Source: Conus ventricosus (taxonomy: Eukaryota > Mollusca > Gastropoda > Neogastropoda > Conidae). From it: a DNA stretch of 64,000 nt. Under the pieces are notes generated by a model. It was not told the origin of the DNA. It worked only from the letters and a program-made list of their open reading frames with translations, and searched no databases. Numbering within the stretch: position 1 is the first letter of the stretch; each line of letters opens with the position of its first letter. Location: NCBI GenBank assembly GCA_018398815.1, contig CM031620.1:67980260-68044259 (forward strand), read 5' to 3'. This document shows, piece by piece, positions 52,990-64,000 of this stretch. Both the position numbers and the translations under genes were made by a program.

Positions 52990-54605
52990 ACTGTCGTATC
53001 AATTTGTTTTTTTTTAATGAGACTGCATTTGTGGCAATCTTGATGGCACCCGGCAGTGAGTTCCACAGCCGTACAGAACTAGGATAAAATGAAAGAGGCT
53101 GTCAATATTTGATGCAGGTATGGTATAACATTGACCGCCACTCCTGGTGCTGCTTTTATTCAATACTAGTTGTTCCATTGGAATAAGTATTAGTTTAGCT
53201 CTGCCTTTGAAGATGTTAAGTTTGATAAAAGCTCTTCTCTCTTCTAAGGGTTTTCATTCTAATTTCCTCATGTTCTTCCTAGTATTCCCCTTTTCTCTGA
53301 TGTGTTCCCTGTTACAAACCGTGCTGCTCTCTTCTGAATCTTTTCGAGGTTATCAATGTTCTTTAGATGGTAAGGATCCCAAACTGAGCAACCATATTCC
53401 AGTACTGGTCTAACCAATGTTTTGTAGCAGTGGTCTTTAACCTTTTGGTGGCAGTCATTGATATTCCTGTATAAGAAAGCTAAGATGTTATTTGCTTTCT
53501 TACATTCTAAATTGTAATGTTCTTTCCATTTGAGACGACTATCTATAATCACGCCTAAATATTTTGCAGCATTGGTTTCTTTAAGAATAGTATTATGAAT
53601 AGAATATTCTGATCTAGTTGGTGAGTGTTTGTTACATATACGCAACACTTGGCACTTTTGGGGATGAAATTCCATTTTCCAAGTTCTTTCCCACTCTTGT
53701 AAAGCGTTTAGATCTTCTTGTAGAATGCGTGTATCATTCTTGCTTCTGATTGTTCTATATACTAAGCTGTCATCTACAAAAAGCCTTATAGTAGTTCCAG
53801 GAGAGAGATTTCTACTTATGTCATTTATATAAATTAAGAAAAACAAGGGCCCCAGAACAGTTCCCTGTGGTACACCTGACAAGACTGGTTTACAATGGGA
53901 TGACGACCCTTCCACAACAACTTTCTGCGTTCTCCCAACGAGGAATGATCTAGCCCATTTTAGCAAAGAAACGCCAATGTCGATGTGTTCTAATTTAAGC
54001 AGCAGGCCCTCATGGTCAACCTTATCAAAGGCTTTAGAAAAGTCTAATAAAATTGCATCTATTTGCTGTCTGTTGTTAAGACAGTTATTAAAATCATTGA
54101 GAGTTGTTATAAGTTGAGTCTCACAACTCCTTTGCTGTCTAAAACCATGCTGGGCATTATTTAAGAAGTCATATTTGTCAAGATGGTCCATTATGCTACT
54201 ATATATTATGTGTTCAAGTAGTTTTGCTGATATGGATGTAAGAGATACAGGTCTATAGTTCTCTGCTTTTGTTTTGTCACCCTTTTTGAATAACGGAACA
54301 ATGCTGGCATCTCGCCACTCATCAGGTATTACTACCTGGTCCAGTGAAGCTTGGTAAAATGGTTGGTATACCTCACTCAATTCATTGGCACATAATTTTA
54401 AGAGCTTGCCAGGAACGCCATCAGGACCAGTAGCTTTGTTTTCATTGATGTTGGTCAGTAACTTAAATACTTTTGCTTTGTTTACTTTGATGTTTTGCAT
54501 TTCAGGGAGTTTATCATCATCCTTTAGTCTAACGTTCATTAAAGGCTTGGGATTTGAGAAAACCGAACAAAACTGCTTGTTTAGTAAATTTAGACTGGAT
54601 GAGAG
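52990..54605 (-). mobile_element. 5'-truncated LINE with reverse transcriptase
   Basis: A minus-strand non-LTR retrotransposon of a different family from the one at 39050. The reverse transcriptase is open over more than 420 codons. It begins in mid-protein (LNKQFCSVFSNPKPL near 54600), showing 5' truncation. Past 53268 the C-terminal end continues with frameshifts (YPSSVRLWNSLPGAI). Confidence 0.88.
53268..54539 (-). CDS. LINE reverse transcriptase, mostly open
   Basis: RT motifs in order: NKATGPDGVPGKLLKLCAN, WRDASIVPLFKKGDKT, NYRPVSLTSISAKLLEHI, QHGFRQQRSCETQLI, ILLDFSKAFDKVDHEGLLLK, LSGVPQGTVLGPLFFLIYIN and LFVDDSLVYRTI (FVDD, a variant of FADD), then AAKYLGVIIDSRLKWKEHYN and LVRPVLEYGCSVWDPYH. 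It is typical of CR1/jockey-group LINEs. The enzyme copies element RNA at a nicked target. The frame breaks shortly after KIQKRAARFVTGN, and the endonuclease is missing. Confidence 0.9.
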   Translation of the reverse strand: MNVRLKDDDKLPEMQNIKVNKAKVFKLLTNINENKATGPDGVPGKLLKLCANELSEVYQPFYQASLDQVVIPDEWRDASIVPLFKKGDKTKAENYRPVSLTSISAKLLEHIIYSSIMDHLDKYDFLNNAQHGFRQQRSCETQLITTLNDFNNCLNNRQQIDAILLDFSKAFDKVDHEGLLLKLEHIDIGVSLLKWARSFLVGRTQKVVVEGSSSHCKPVLSGVPQGTVLGPLFFLIYINDISRNLSPGTTIRLFVDDSLVYRTIRSKNDTRILQEDLNALQEWERTWKMEFHPQKCQVLRICNKHSPTRSEYSIHNTILKETNAAKYLGVIIDSRLKWKEHYNLECKKANNILAFLYRNINDCHQKVKDHCYKTLVRPVLEYGCSVWDPYHLKNIDNLEKIQKRAARFVTGNTSEKRGILGRT

Positions 54606-54681
54606 GGGAAAAAAAACTAACTGAATCCAGTTAGTTGAAAAAAGGGCCCAGGAAAAAAAAAAGGAAAGAGAGAGGGGGTGA

Positions 54682-54707
54682 GGGGGGGGGGGGGGGGGGG
54701 GGGGGGG
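54682..54707. repeat. 26-base G run
   Basis: A long G tract in a purine-rich stretch (54650-54740) at the truncated 5' side of the LINE. Confidence 0.9.
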
Positions 54708-54849
54708 AGGGGATACATGGAGGGACTGGGAGGAAGGGGGCTGGTGGAATCTGGTTGCTGGTCTCTACTCCTCCACATTTTATCAAAAAGCATTATGGAA
54801 ATAGCCTAAAATGTGCACTTTCAATTCTTCAAAATAAATATGTATTACA

Positions 54850-55710
54850 ATGAAAATAAACTTATCATTTATTAATCACAAGAGGTACTGATGGTCGTTA
54901 CGACTGACATACTGAGTGATAATGTCTTCAACCATGAGAGTAACAACTGTCAAATAATCGCCAGATTTCCCACTAATCCTATGATCTGAACTTTAGTTTT
55001 GTCATGTATTTAAAGAAAAAGCAAAATAGAAATTCCAAGCTGTTTTCTGCCCCAGTTTTACGTACAATTGATACATTAATTAACTTAATATCCGTCGGTC
55101 GTTATTTCGGACATCGCTAAAACGATGTCCTAATCATGTGTCACGCACAAAACATCGCCCGAAAGTTGAGGGAAATCCCGTTAAATTGCCCCACTCTACT
55201 TTTGGTTCACTTATAATTTTAATCATTTGCAGAAACACATTTGAGAGAACAGCTGAAACCAATGTTTCTATCATTTTCTTGTGACGGTCGTTATGCATTT
55301 GACAGTCGTTACGATTTCTGACGGTCGTAATGATTGTGGACAAACAACATTTCCACACCTTCTCTGCTTCGAAGCGCCATTCTTGACGAAAGCTCCAGCC
55401 TCGATTTGAAACCTTTTGCCTTGGGTGCTATTTAAAGCACGGCATGGGATCTGTAAGTTCGTTGTTAGTAGAATTGCGAGAAAAAATACGGTCGTTATTT
55501 TCTGACATACTGCTTATTACCGTATGGATTTCGCGCTCGTTTACTGCCACTGAATCGAATTTGGTTCGGAAAACACCTTTCTCCATTCGGTTAGTGTTGT
55601 CCGAGATGCCGAGTTAAATGAACACGGAACCGAACCGAACCTGATGTGAACGATCGAGAGTTTTGCTGACCGACACGATTTGACAAACAGCGTAACGACT
55701 GTCAAACGGA
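54850..55710. repeat. Dispersed motif cluster: GACGGTCGTTAYG / GACATAC
   Basis: Copies at 54887-54914, 55092-55113, 55282-55342 (three abutting), 55488-55510 and 55690-55709 (inverted) carry GACRGTCGTTAYG, several followed by GACAT. The LINE at 52990-54605 lies between this cluster and the one at 51654-52232, so both may be the two sides of one older element. Confidence 0.65.
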
Positions 55711-57372
55711 TTTTTACCGCTTGACAGCATCGAAAACAATCAGAAATAGAACCGGTTTGTGATTTTAACATGTTCGCCGTTGATTTTTCTGCATCCTTTA
55801 TTCATATTGTTGTGATGGTATGCAATTTAGATATGTATCCAGGCTTCGACACCAACCGCATCACTCGTCCGCCATCTTGAACGGGAAAATTTATCTAAGA
55901 AAAGCGTACAACTTGGGCATTTTCAAATGGAAGGCAGACACCCAAACTCACCATGTTATATTATGTATCTCTTCAAGGTGTTATAAAACATCAAGCAATA
56001 AATAAAAAAGCATTGGTATTTTTTAAATTCTTTATTTGTGCGATAAATATACAAGGGGTCTGGACGATCACCTTTTGTCACAAGCTCATATGCGTGTGAA
56101 TGGTGGCGATCGTGAGAAGAGCGACAGACTGCATTTACTCTTACCAAGCACTTCAACAAATTACGGTTTATTTCAAAGTTTTTCTTTTTTTTAATCGAAC
56201 ATTTTGGCCACAGAGTGGTAAACTACAGTGCGATTAACGATTACAGCAAGAAACCGGACACAAGGACGCGAAATTTATCATGTAAAAGGTTTCGGAAAAA
56301 TTGAATCGAAAGTCTGACGTCATCTGTCGCTCGAACACTGGCGATCGCCTTTCCAAATGATCATCTTTTTCTTGAAAGATACAGAATTTTATTCGTTTCT
56401 ATGGGTTGAATTTATTATTTTAAATACTTTTAGGTGAAAAATGAAATATTTGAAAGGTTGATTTCCGCGCGGGAAGCGTGTGCCAGGCTTCGATTCCTAC
56501 CTTCGAGTCCGTCTGTCACCCAAATCTAACAATCGCGACTTTCATTCTTTTAAACATTTCCCATAGTACATTTCGTCTATTTATACTTCTACTGACGTCA
56601 TTTCCTCTTCCTACATGTGAATGGTTGTGGCGCGCCTCGAATGTTGGTAAGAGTTTACGATTTTTGTATTTTTCGAACTTTTTTTTTGCGTCTGTCAACA
56701 AACGATCGCCATCATAGCGAGCGACACTGCTTCCACTGAGCTTGTTTTACCGATAGTTTGTGGCTTTAACACATAATTTATTTGATTAACGTACACAATA
56801 ACACTCGGAAAACACTGATGATTGGTTGTTTACACCAGTTTCGACCACGTGTTGTTCGATTCAGTTATTTCAAACAAAAAGAAACCGATGGGGCAGATTT
56901 TTGGCGATCGTTGGTTTGAGTGACAGATGTTAGTAGCGACCGTTGCTGACGCGGACAGACGAAACTGGCGATCGTTTGCAAATGGACAGACTGAACGTGG
57001 CGATCTTTTGTTTGTTGACAGATGTGAAACAATGACATTGCAAAAAAAATGACTATGATCTCACAGATTGAAATGTGCTGCTATTTTACAAGTAAAATTT
57101 TTTTTCGATTTTTCATGAAAATTTATATGATTAAAAGAAAAGTTTTTCATAAAAAATAACAAAATGTGTTTCGATATGACTTAGAAAAAAAGTCATAAGT
57201 TGAAAGAAGAAATAGAAAAAAAAAAAAGGGGGGGGGGGGGGGGGGGGAAGTGAAAAAAAAAGCGACATGATTAGAGTACACACTCACAAATAAAATTGCT
57301 CACAGTCTTCTCACATTTACGAGCAAAAAAAATATGCATCTATTCTAGATTTTTTTTTTCACTTTATTTTGC
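55711..57372. repeat. Dispersed motif cluster: TGGCGATCGTTTG / TGACAGA
   Basis: GGCGATCG-type cores occur at about 56102, 56340, 56703 (inverted), 56903, 56967 and 56997, with a variant near 56940. Most are followed by (T)GACAGA(C/T). A 20-G run lies at 57228-57247. No coding frame is recognised. Confidence 0.6.
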
Positions 57373-58518
57373 TTAACCCTTTTTGCATGCACCTTACTGA
57401 CCTTACTTAGACTGAAATCATACGGTAAGGGACATAACTCCGTAATTTTACCATACCTCCTTATTTAAAAGTATATTTTAAAGCAAACTAAAGCAAGAAA
57501 AAATATGTAAAAATTGTTTTTATGTTCTGTGTAATTTGTTCTTCCTTTGTAAACAGATATGATGATGTTTACTGTGCCATTGTATTCTTTAAAAAATATT
57601 AAAGATGAAATTTCACTACCAACTTTGTTTTGCGTTGACACTTACCTTCACTCATCTTCTCATATATACACAATTTTCACAAAACAGAACACAAAATATC
57701 AATGCAAGTATCATGTGTTCACACACACCATGTATCTATGCCACTCAGAACAGGTTGAATTCCCATCATTACTGCTATAGCAATATACAGCTTCATTTCT
57801 TCTACTGTTGCTTCACGCCATTTAGAATCTAGTTCTCCCTTTTCTTCCTGAACTTGCTGAGCATACCGATTTGTTTCTTCAGCCAAGGTCTGAAAAAACG
57901 ATTCTGGTAAAAGGAGATGAAAATAATCAAGAGGCGAAGCATCGACCGGCAAATCATGTTTTGGCCCTACATCTTCACAAAATTGATCAATTTGAAAATC
58001 TTTCAATGAACTAGACCACCTACCAGAAGTTTCACGGTCTTGTAGCACCGGTGCTTCTTCGTCATCTTCCGAACTAGATTCCGATGAATCGTGGTTCATC
58101 AAACGCACCACATCATCCCAATCGATATCTAGGTCACTTTCATCATCGGCAGGCTTCACTTGCTGCAATTCATCTCGCGTAAATCCTTCAAAATCCGACT
58201 CCTCTTCGTCACTGTCTCCCATTATGGAACGCCAAAATCTTTCTGCAGCCATGCTGACGAACGCTACTTTTCTGGCAAACTTTAAAATTCAATAACTCGA
58301 CAACCACTGCACTGATCGACACGCGGTTTGTTGCAAAAGGAAGCGGAAATGAGCAGAAAAAAGGAAGTCACGTTCTCGCGAGATCTCCGTTCCCATGGTA
58401 AACATGGCTGCCCCCATAAAGTGCGTGGTCATTCATGAGGCGCTCGCGGGCGCTTTATGTTTCGGGTAACCGACTTCCGGCCGGGCGCTAGCGGGCGCTC
58501 TACTGTTAAGAGGGTTAA
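57373..58518. mobile_element. piggyBac-like deletion derivative, TTAA-bounded
   Basis: TTAA at 57373-57376 and 58515-58518 encloses CCCTTTTTGCATGCACC on the left and, read inward on the right, CCCTCTTAACAGTAGAGCGC. A GCGGGCGCT-type motif is reiterated near the right end (58440-58500). Only the N-terminal part of a transposase is present. Confidence 0.85.
57719..58252 (-). pseudogene. piggyBac transposase N-terminal fragment
   Basis: This 177-codon frame starts MAAERFWRSIMGDSDEEESD. A strongly acidic N-terminus is followed by DASPLDYFHLLLPESFFQTL and ATVEEMKLYIAIAVMMGI, the piggyBac blocks that lead to the catalytic domain. It ends after GIQPVLSGIDTWCV, where families normally continue toward YW and the DDD core. 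The frame is intact, so a short product is possible, but it would lack catalysis. Confidence 0.75.
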
Positions 58519-58577
58519 AAGAATATTCTCTCTTTGCTCCTGAAGTCTTGCCTTTTGCTGTCCTCATTAGAATCAAG

Positions 58578-58771
58578 ATGCCATCAAAGTCAGCAGTTTA
58601 CCATGAAAATCTAAGGAAGAATCATCCTGAGAAATATGAAGAGATGCTGAGGAAAGCAAAGGAGCGAAACAAACGGAACAGGGATGCCAAAAAGGAGAAA
58701 TGGCAGTCTGAACCGCAGACTCGTGCACTCGTACAAGAAATGGAAAAACACAGAGAGCAGCAAAGGTAAGG

Positions 58772-58812
<41 letters not shown>

Positions 58813-60159
58813 GCGTGTGTGTGTGTGTGTTCCTCTACTAGTAAAAGAAACTGAGCAACAATGCATGAGTTTGCACATGCAGGCCTTACAGTTTAATGAC
58901 TACATTTTTTGAAAATTTAGTGTGTGTGTGTCACTGACTCTGTGTACGTTTCTTCCCATTCACAAACCTCTTATTATCCAGAAGCAAGATCAGTCATGTT
59001 GAAAGCTGATCCAGTGCCTCTGACAATGCGGTTAAGTTTTTTTTTCTTCTTTTTTTTCTCCTTTTTTTAAAAACATTTTTTCCATGCTGTGCGCAATCTC
59101 TCCAGACTTTACTTCCTTACAAAAGGTATTATCTCAGAAAAGAATCTTTTGTATAGAAATTCATGCCGCATTCTATTACTTTGATTATAGTGTTTTGTAT
59201 GTCATAAGTGTCTATTTATTCTATTCATTTCTGTTATTTGTGTACAAAGATATTCTCTGTTGTAAAAATGATATTTATAAACATTTAACAAGGAAATACA
59301 ATTTGAGAAATAGAAATTGATGCATATCTAATAATTTTATAACATCAAAGGATTCTGTTCATGATCAGTTACTTCCATTTTCTTTTACCGTTTTGCATTT
59401 GTGTTAAAGGGAAAGATGGCACCGTTACTACGCCAACAAAAAGAAAAAGGAGCGACCCATCACCAGGCAGACCAAAACCAGCCAAAGACAAGCATGTCAT
59501 GACAGACCTACTTCTGCCAAACGCCCCAAGGACATGACACTTGCGGAGTTTAGAGAACACAAAAGAAATCTGAAGAGAGAGTCCCGGAAACGGGAAACCC
59601 CAATGAAGACTGTATGGAGAAAAAGGAAAGACAAAATTTATCAGAAAAACAGGCGAGCAGCCCAAGCAGCTAAACATCAACAGCAAAACAAAACATTAGT
59701 ATCAGCAGTAAATTCCCCTCCTCAACCTGATTGTGAGGAGATCCCTGTTGAGGTAGCCAGCCCAATCACAAACGTTTTGCCACAAAGCATGGCCCTGGAT
59801 TTGTTATGCAACAGACTCTGAAGAGTGCTCACCAGATTTTTTTGACAGATTATCCTCACATTAAAGTTGGTTACACCCTTTTCACAAGACTGAGACCAAA
59901 AAATGTCAGAAAAATCTCCCCCAGTTACTTGGACACATGCCAGTGTGTGTACTGCATAAATGTCAGGATGAAGGTCCTGGCACTTAACCATGCAGTGCGA
60001 GTGGGAAACCTCAACAGCTCTATGAAGGTGGGGGATGAAAGGGCAATCTATAAGCTGCTACTTTGTGATAAGGGGGAAGCACCTTTCCACAAACCAGACT
60101 GCATCAGGGGTATCTGCACTAGCTGCTCCGACATAAGAAAAACATTGGAACACTACTAG
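58578..60159 (+). CDS. Uncharacterised basic/cysteine-motif protein, two exons, frame break
   Basis: Exon 1 (58578-58765) starts MPSKSAVYHENLRKNHPEKY and ends in AG|GTAAGG, phase 2. Exon 2 starts at 59410 after TTAAAG with matching phase and reads ERWHRYYANKKKKERP, then a highly basic stretch. The frame breaks near 59800-59820. The next frame contains YPHIKVGYTLFTRLRPKNVR, CQCVYCINVRMKVLALNHAV, and CIRGICTSCSDI near 60140. This resembles a multicopy family seen in invertebrates (basic, coiled N-terminus, then paired CxxC motifs), often linked with mobile elements. I know no function for it. The sequence downstream is degraded, so the protein is incomplete here. Confidence 0.55.
58776..58832. 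repeat. (TG)n microsatellite in the intron
   Basis: The TG/CGTG run begins about ten bases after the exon 1 donor of the plus-strand gene at 58578. Confidence 0.9.
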
Positions 60160-63110
60160 CTTCCTCTAAACCCCCAAATCCTGACTCTTGGGAGGCTTTC
60201 CCCCGGGTTCTGTCGGCCCAACTGTGACTACAAAATGCCCGGGTTTACTGCGAATTTGGGGCAACCTGAGCCCCCAAGGCCCCACTTTGTGCACATTTTT
60301 TTATGCTGACGGGGACACAGCATACCGTCCCTAAAGGGAGATTTAGACTGAAAAACAGCTAATTGTTATGGCGCTGAAAATAAAAAAGCAACCCCAAGAT
60401 GAATAAAATTGCTCTTTTTAGCAAGCAGCAGTTCACCTCCATCCTTTTGGAAAAATCTACAAAGAAAACACAGGTCATTAGGGCATGTGTTGACATTGGA
60501 CTAGATTGCTGCCATGATTATCGCGTCCACCTTTTTCCCAACTCCCCCTAAACCCATTTAAAAAAACCTGGGCACAAAATCACATTTTTCTGTGTTTATT
60601 TTCAGTAAAACTGTGCTGCCCAAACAAGTAAAACAATTTTGCTAAATTAACGATAAAAGGGGGAAAGGCGGAGCACTTGGGGGAGTAGGGAAAAAGGGGA
60701 AGCAAGGGGAGACTGGTGTCATCCCCAAAGGGCTGGACCTGCTGCTGTGTCCCCAAAGTAAAAACAAGAGCCGGGAATTTTTCAAGGTGTGAGGAAAGCT
60801 GACAAAAGATCCCAAATTTAAAAACCCCTTTTTTGTACTTAGGACAGAAAACATCGCCGACAAAGACCAAACGGGGTGAAACCAGCCGGAAGCCGAAATT
60901 TTCCTTAATCACCCATGCCCCCTTTGCGTTTAACCCTCGTACCATTTTCTTGATGCAAACTCCCCAAATTTTCAGATTCTTTTAAGGTTTCCCAAAAATT
61001 GGGTATGGGATTTTTAACTTGGGGAATGTAGTGAACCGGTGGGGAAAAGAAATGGCAGACAGTTTAAAGAGCATGCACTTCATTTTGAACTCTATTTTTT
61101 GTCTTAGAGATTAGGTCGTCACTGTCACCAAATTTGTCACCAACACGGAAATTTTTTGTGACAAAATTTTACAGCATCAAGCTGCGCAGCCCTGCGAGCG
61201 CTGTTAGTGAAGATAAAAACCCCCTGAGGCCCCCTGCGTAAACCATCTCTCCTGGCAGACAGTCCCACGGGTTGTCCCCCCAATGTCATAAAAACTTGTC
61301 CATGTCACACACAAACTATAAAAAGAGGTCAGGTGCGCCCTTTCAGCTGTTTTTTGGGTCTTTATACCTTTTTCTTTATCAAGCGTTTAAAAAAAAAAGG
61401 GGAACAAAAAAAACGAAAAAAAAAAAGGGGTGTAGCGTGTCAGGTAAAGTGACCCGGCCCCCATGGGTTCCTAAAGGAGCCCCCCCCGTCCGTGTTCGGG
61501 GGCCTCCATTTTGTCTGAAGCGCCGCCTTCGAACTTGTATTCCGGGCGCTTTTCACTTCACCTCCCCCCCCAACACACTACCCACTCTAATCACTTTTAT
61601 TCTCCATTTTTTTTTTCAAAGTCTCCACTTCTAAATAATTTCATCTAACCCTTGCGAGGGTCGACCTCTCGTTTCGTACGACCAAAGCCGCCCTTGGAAA
61701 GTCGGTCAGTTTCCATTACAAAATTTCTCGCTGCATTTTTGGCCTATTTTTTCACCGGGTTCCTCCCCCAAAAATAGTGCCAAACAAAGATTGGGCCCCT
61801 GCCGAGCTCCTAACTGTCTGGACTGTGTGTTCTACACACTGCATGCGTGATGGAAAAATTCCCCCAGAGGGTCCCGGAGTCCCGGTACGGGAAGAACAGG
61901 CCCCCGATTTCAGGGCCCGGGTCTCCCCCCTTCGAGTAAAGAGGGGGAAAACCAGGGATCTGGCCGTTTTTTTATGTCTGTTTTTCAGATGCCCAATGAT
62001 GTGAAAACAGCGTACACCAGAGGGTTCAAATCCATGAGCGCCGGATGCTGATTGTTTATAATGAAAGATCTTCCCAGCAAACAACAACGCCCACCCAACC
62101 CACCACGTCCAAGAAAAGATTTTTTTTTTCACGCCAAGTCTTGTTGCATCAAAGAGAATGCTTCAAAAATTTTATGCTGTGCCGGGAGAAAATTTGCAAA
62201 GCAAGGTTACCCTTTCATTTTTCCCGCCCTTGAACCATGCTTCCCAAACAGGGGCTGTTCCAGACCAGGCCCCGAAAATGGTTCCAAAAAGGTGCGTGCC
62301 CCCTGAGTACTATCCCTATCCCCTGGGCAAATTTTCAACGCTCCCCCGCGTTGTTAAGCTGTGTTGGAATGTGATTTCCCACCAAAAAATACGCGTTCGG
62401 GTAGCCCGTGAGATGGCTACAAATAAAAATTTTTATTATCTCCAAGCTATCTTGCCCGGGGGCCCCCCTGGGGGAAAGACAAAAGATTTTTTTTCACCCT
62501 GGTGACTTTTTCACGTGAATGGAGGAGGGTTCAAATAGAAACCATGGAGACAGAAACTGATTTAAAAACATTTGGGCCCCCGGCAACTCCATGCAGCAGC
62601 AAAAATTTTGAAACGGAAAAATTCAATTTCCCTTTATCCAAAAAGGGAAGCCCCCCGTAAAAAGGGAGGTAAACCCATCTTTTGCCCGAATCCACTCCAA
62701 AGCCAGTCCTGTCTAAATATGGGCTTCGAAAAGAGAGGAAGAGGCAAACCAACCATTTTTGGGAAAGCCAACCCTTTGTACCCCTTGGCAAAGGGGGGGG
62801 ACTGAACACATCTTCGGACGAACAAAGGGCGGGGAAACGGGGTTGGAGACTATTTCTTGGTATCTATTTTGGAAAAAAAAAAATTACCCAGACGATTTTA
62901 AGGGGGTTTTGTTCCTTTTCCCTTGCACGTCCAACATTTAAAAGGGCAGTGGTTTTAAAAAACTTCCCAAAAACCGCCTGGGAAACTTTTTTGTCCTTTA
63001 AAACAGAGATGTTTTTTGCATCTTTGAAGACAAAAGGGCGTAGTTCCTCCACCCAAATAGGGGAAAAAAAGGCCAAATATATTTTGGGCTAGGTTCCAGT
63101 GCTGTAGTGT
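60160..63110. other. Noisy, homopolymer-rich degraded sequence
   Basis: Runs of C, A, G and T of 4-9 bases are unusually frequent and no reading frame persists. The segment 61660-61800 is recognisable as a corrupted copy of 4541-4660. The sequence may be real decay or a poor consensus. Confidence 0.55.
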
Positions 63111-64000
63111 GCGTGTCCTGAGTGTGTGCGTGCATAATCCTGCTAATCTTAGGATTTTTTTTTTTTAAATTTATATATTTCATATAGATTTTTAAAATTA
63201 GCATGTTTAAGCACTTATAAAGACCGCTCAAAAAGTTTTCATTCAAAAAGTTACTTCAGATCAAAACTATTACTTCCTTACCTTTTAGGACAAAGGTCAT
63301 TTTGTATCAAAATAAGGCTTAAAGCCCAGATTTACAGCAGTTTATTTTCCTTACACAAAATGTCCTGTAATGTACTTTTGATAATTTTCACAGCTGTTTT
63401 AACATAGTTTTTTTTTTTTTTTTTAAAGGATCAAACGCATTTTTTTCACTTTTTGCGTTCACAAAAATTGGGAGTGGGATAGCTATTTTTGCTTTTAAAT
63501 CAAGAATTCTTGTGAAATACTGTAGAATAGAAAATGAACTATTTTTGTGTACAATGTTTTTCCATTCTTTTTGTATTATTTTTATGTGGTTCTTGATTTG
63601 CAGAAGTGTGTAACAATTTTGAGGGTAAGTTTTAAGTGAAAATTTGTTTTGTCAAATTACATGGACCACATAAATCATCAGAAAACCCCCTATTAACATG
63701 TGTTTTTTGTGTTTTAAAATATCTGCTTATTCATATATTTTTATAAGGGACTGTGTGAATTGGAGCATCTAATGAATTCTAAGTGTTGAAAAACCAGCTT
63801 CTAGTCTTAATATGATTTTTCATCGTCTGAAGGGGAAATGTACTTTGGGCTTGAATTTCTCATGAAAACAAGCCTTGGCTATAATTGTTTTGGTTGATAT
63901 ATTCAGAAAAGGGTTCAAACTAATGAAAAATAACCTCAGTAACAGTTCATGTCAGCATTTGGTTTTTCATGCATGTGCCTGTAGACAGTTACAGTGTCCA
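63111..64000. other. AT-rich sequence, no feature seen
   Basis: The texture returns to normal. No coding or repeat signal was recognised. Confidence 0.6.

Overview
This window looks like repeat-rich, intron-rich metazoan DNA. A mollusc or other marine invertebrate is my inference; nothing here fixes the species. The evidence is GT-AG introns, many CA/TG microsatellites and minisatellites, and several piggyBac, hAT-like and LINE elements. I see no prokaryotic operon structure, rRNA, tRNA or CRISPR array.

One conserved cellular gene dominates. It is the minus-strand gene for the nucleolar GTP-binding protein NOG1 (GTPBP4), a 60S ribosome assembly GTPase. I could place 13 exons between 50054 and 6117. 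They carry G motifs 1 to 5 and the lysine/arginine-rich C-terminus with its stop. Exon phases agree at every join. The N-terminal ~130 residues are not visible and should lie upstream, above 50054 or beyond the window. A conserved block between the last two internal exons was also not found. About 1.3 kb of exon is spread over 44 kb because the introns are full of repeats.

Layout by region. At 1-4225 there is poor-quality AT-rich sequence ending in the C-terminal part of a Polinton/Maverick-like integrase. From 6117 to 50054 is NOG1 with mobile elements in its introns: piggyBac-like elements at 11209-12663, 14569-21272, 33710-35267 and 35372-35671; hAT-like elements at 12673-13860, 15396-16788, 17017-18233, 30029-32621 and 40905-41438; an RTE-like LINE at 39050-43224; and minisatellites with units of 23 to ~145 bp in most introns. 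From 50055 to 58520 come a second LINE, two clusters of dispersed short motifs, and a TTAA-bounded piggyBac derivative. A plus-strand two-exon gene of an uncharacterised repeat-associated family follows at 58578-60159. After about 60160 the sequence is degraded or noisy.

The most distinctive pattern concerns five hAT-like insertions with exact termini. All have 6-bp rather than 8-bp target duplications, and each checked family has its own short motif repeated near the ends. Three of them (two near-identical copies of one family and one copy of another) keep only the N-terminal zinc-finger part of the transposase. The piggyBac family has a parallel feature, a ~370-bp subterminal unit whose copy number ranges from one to about five.
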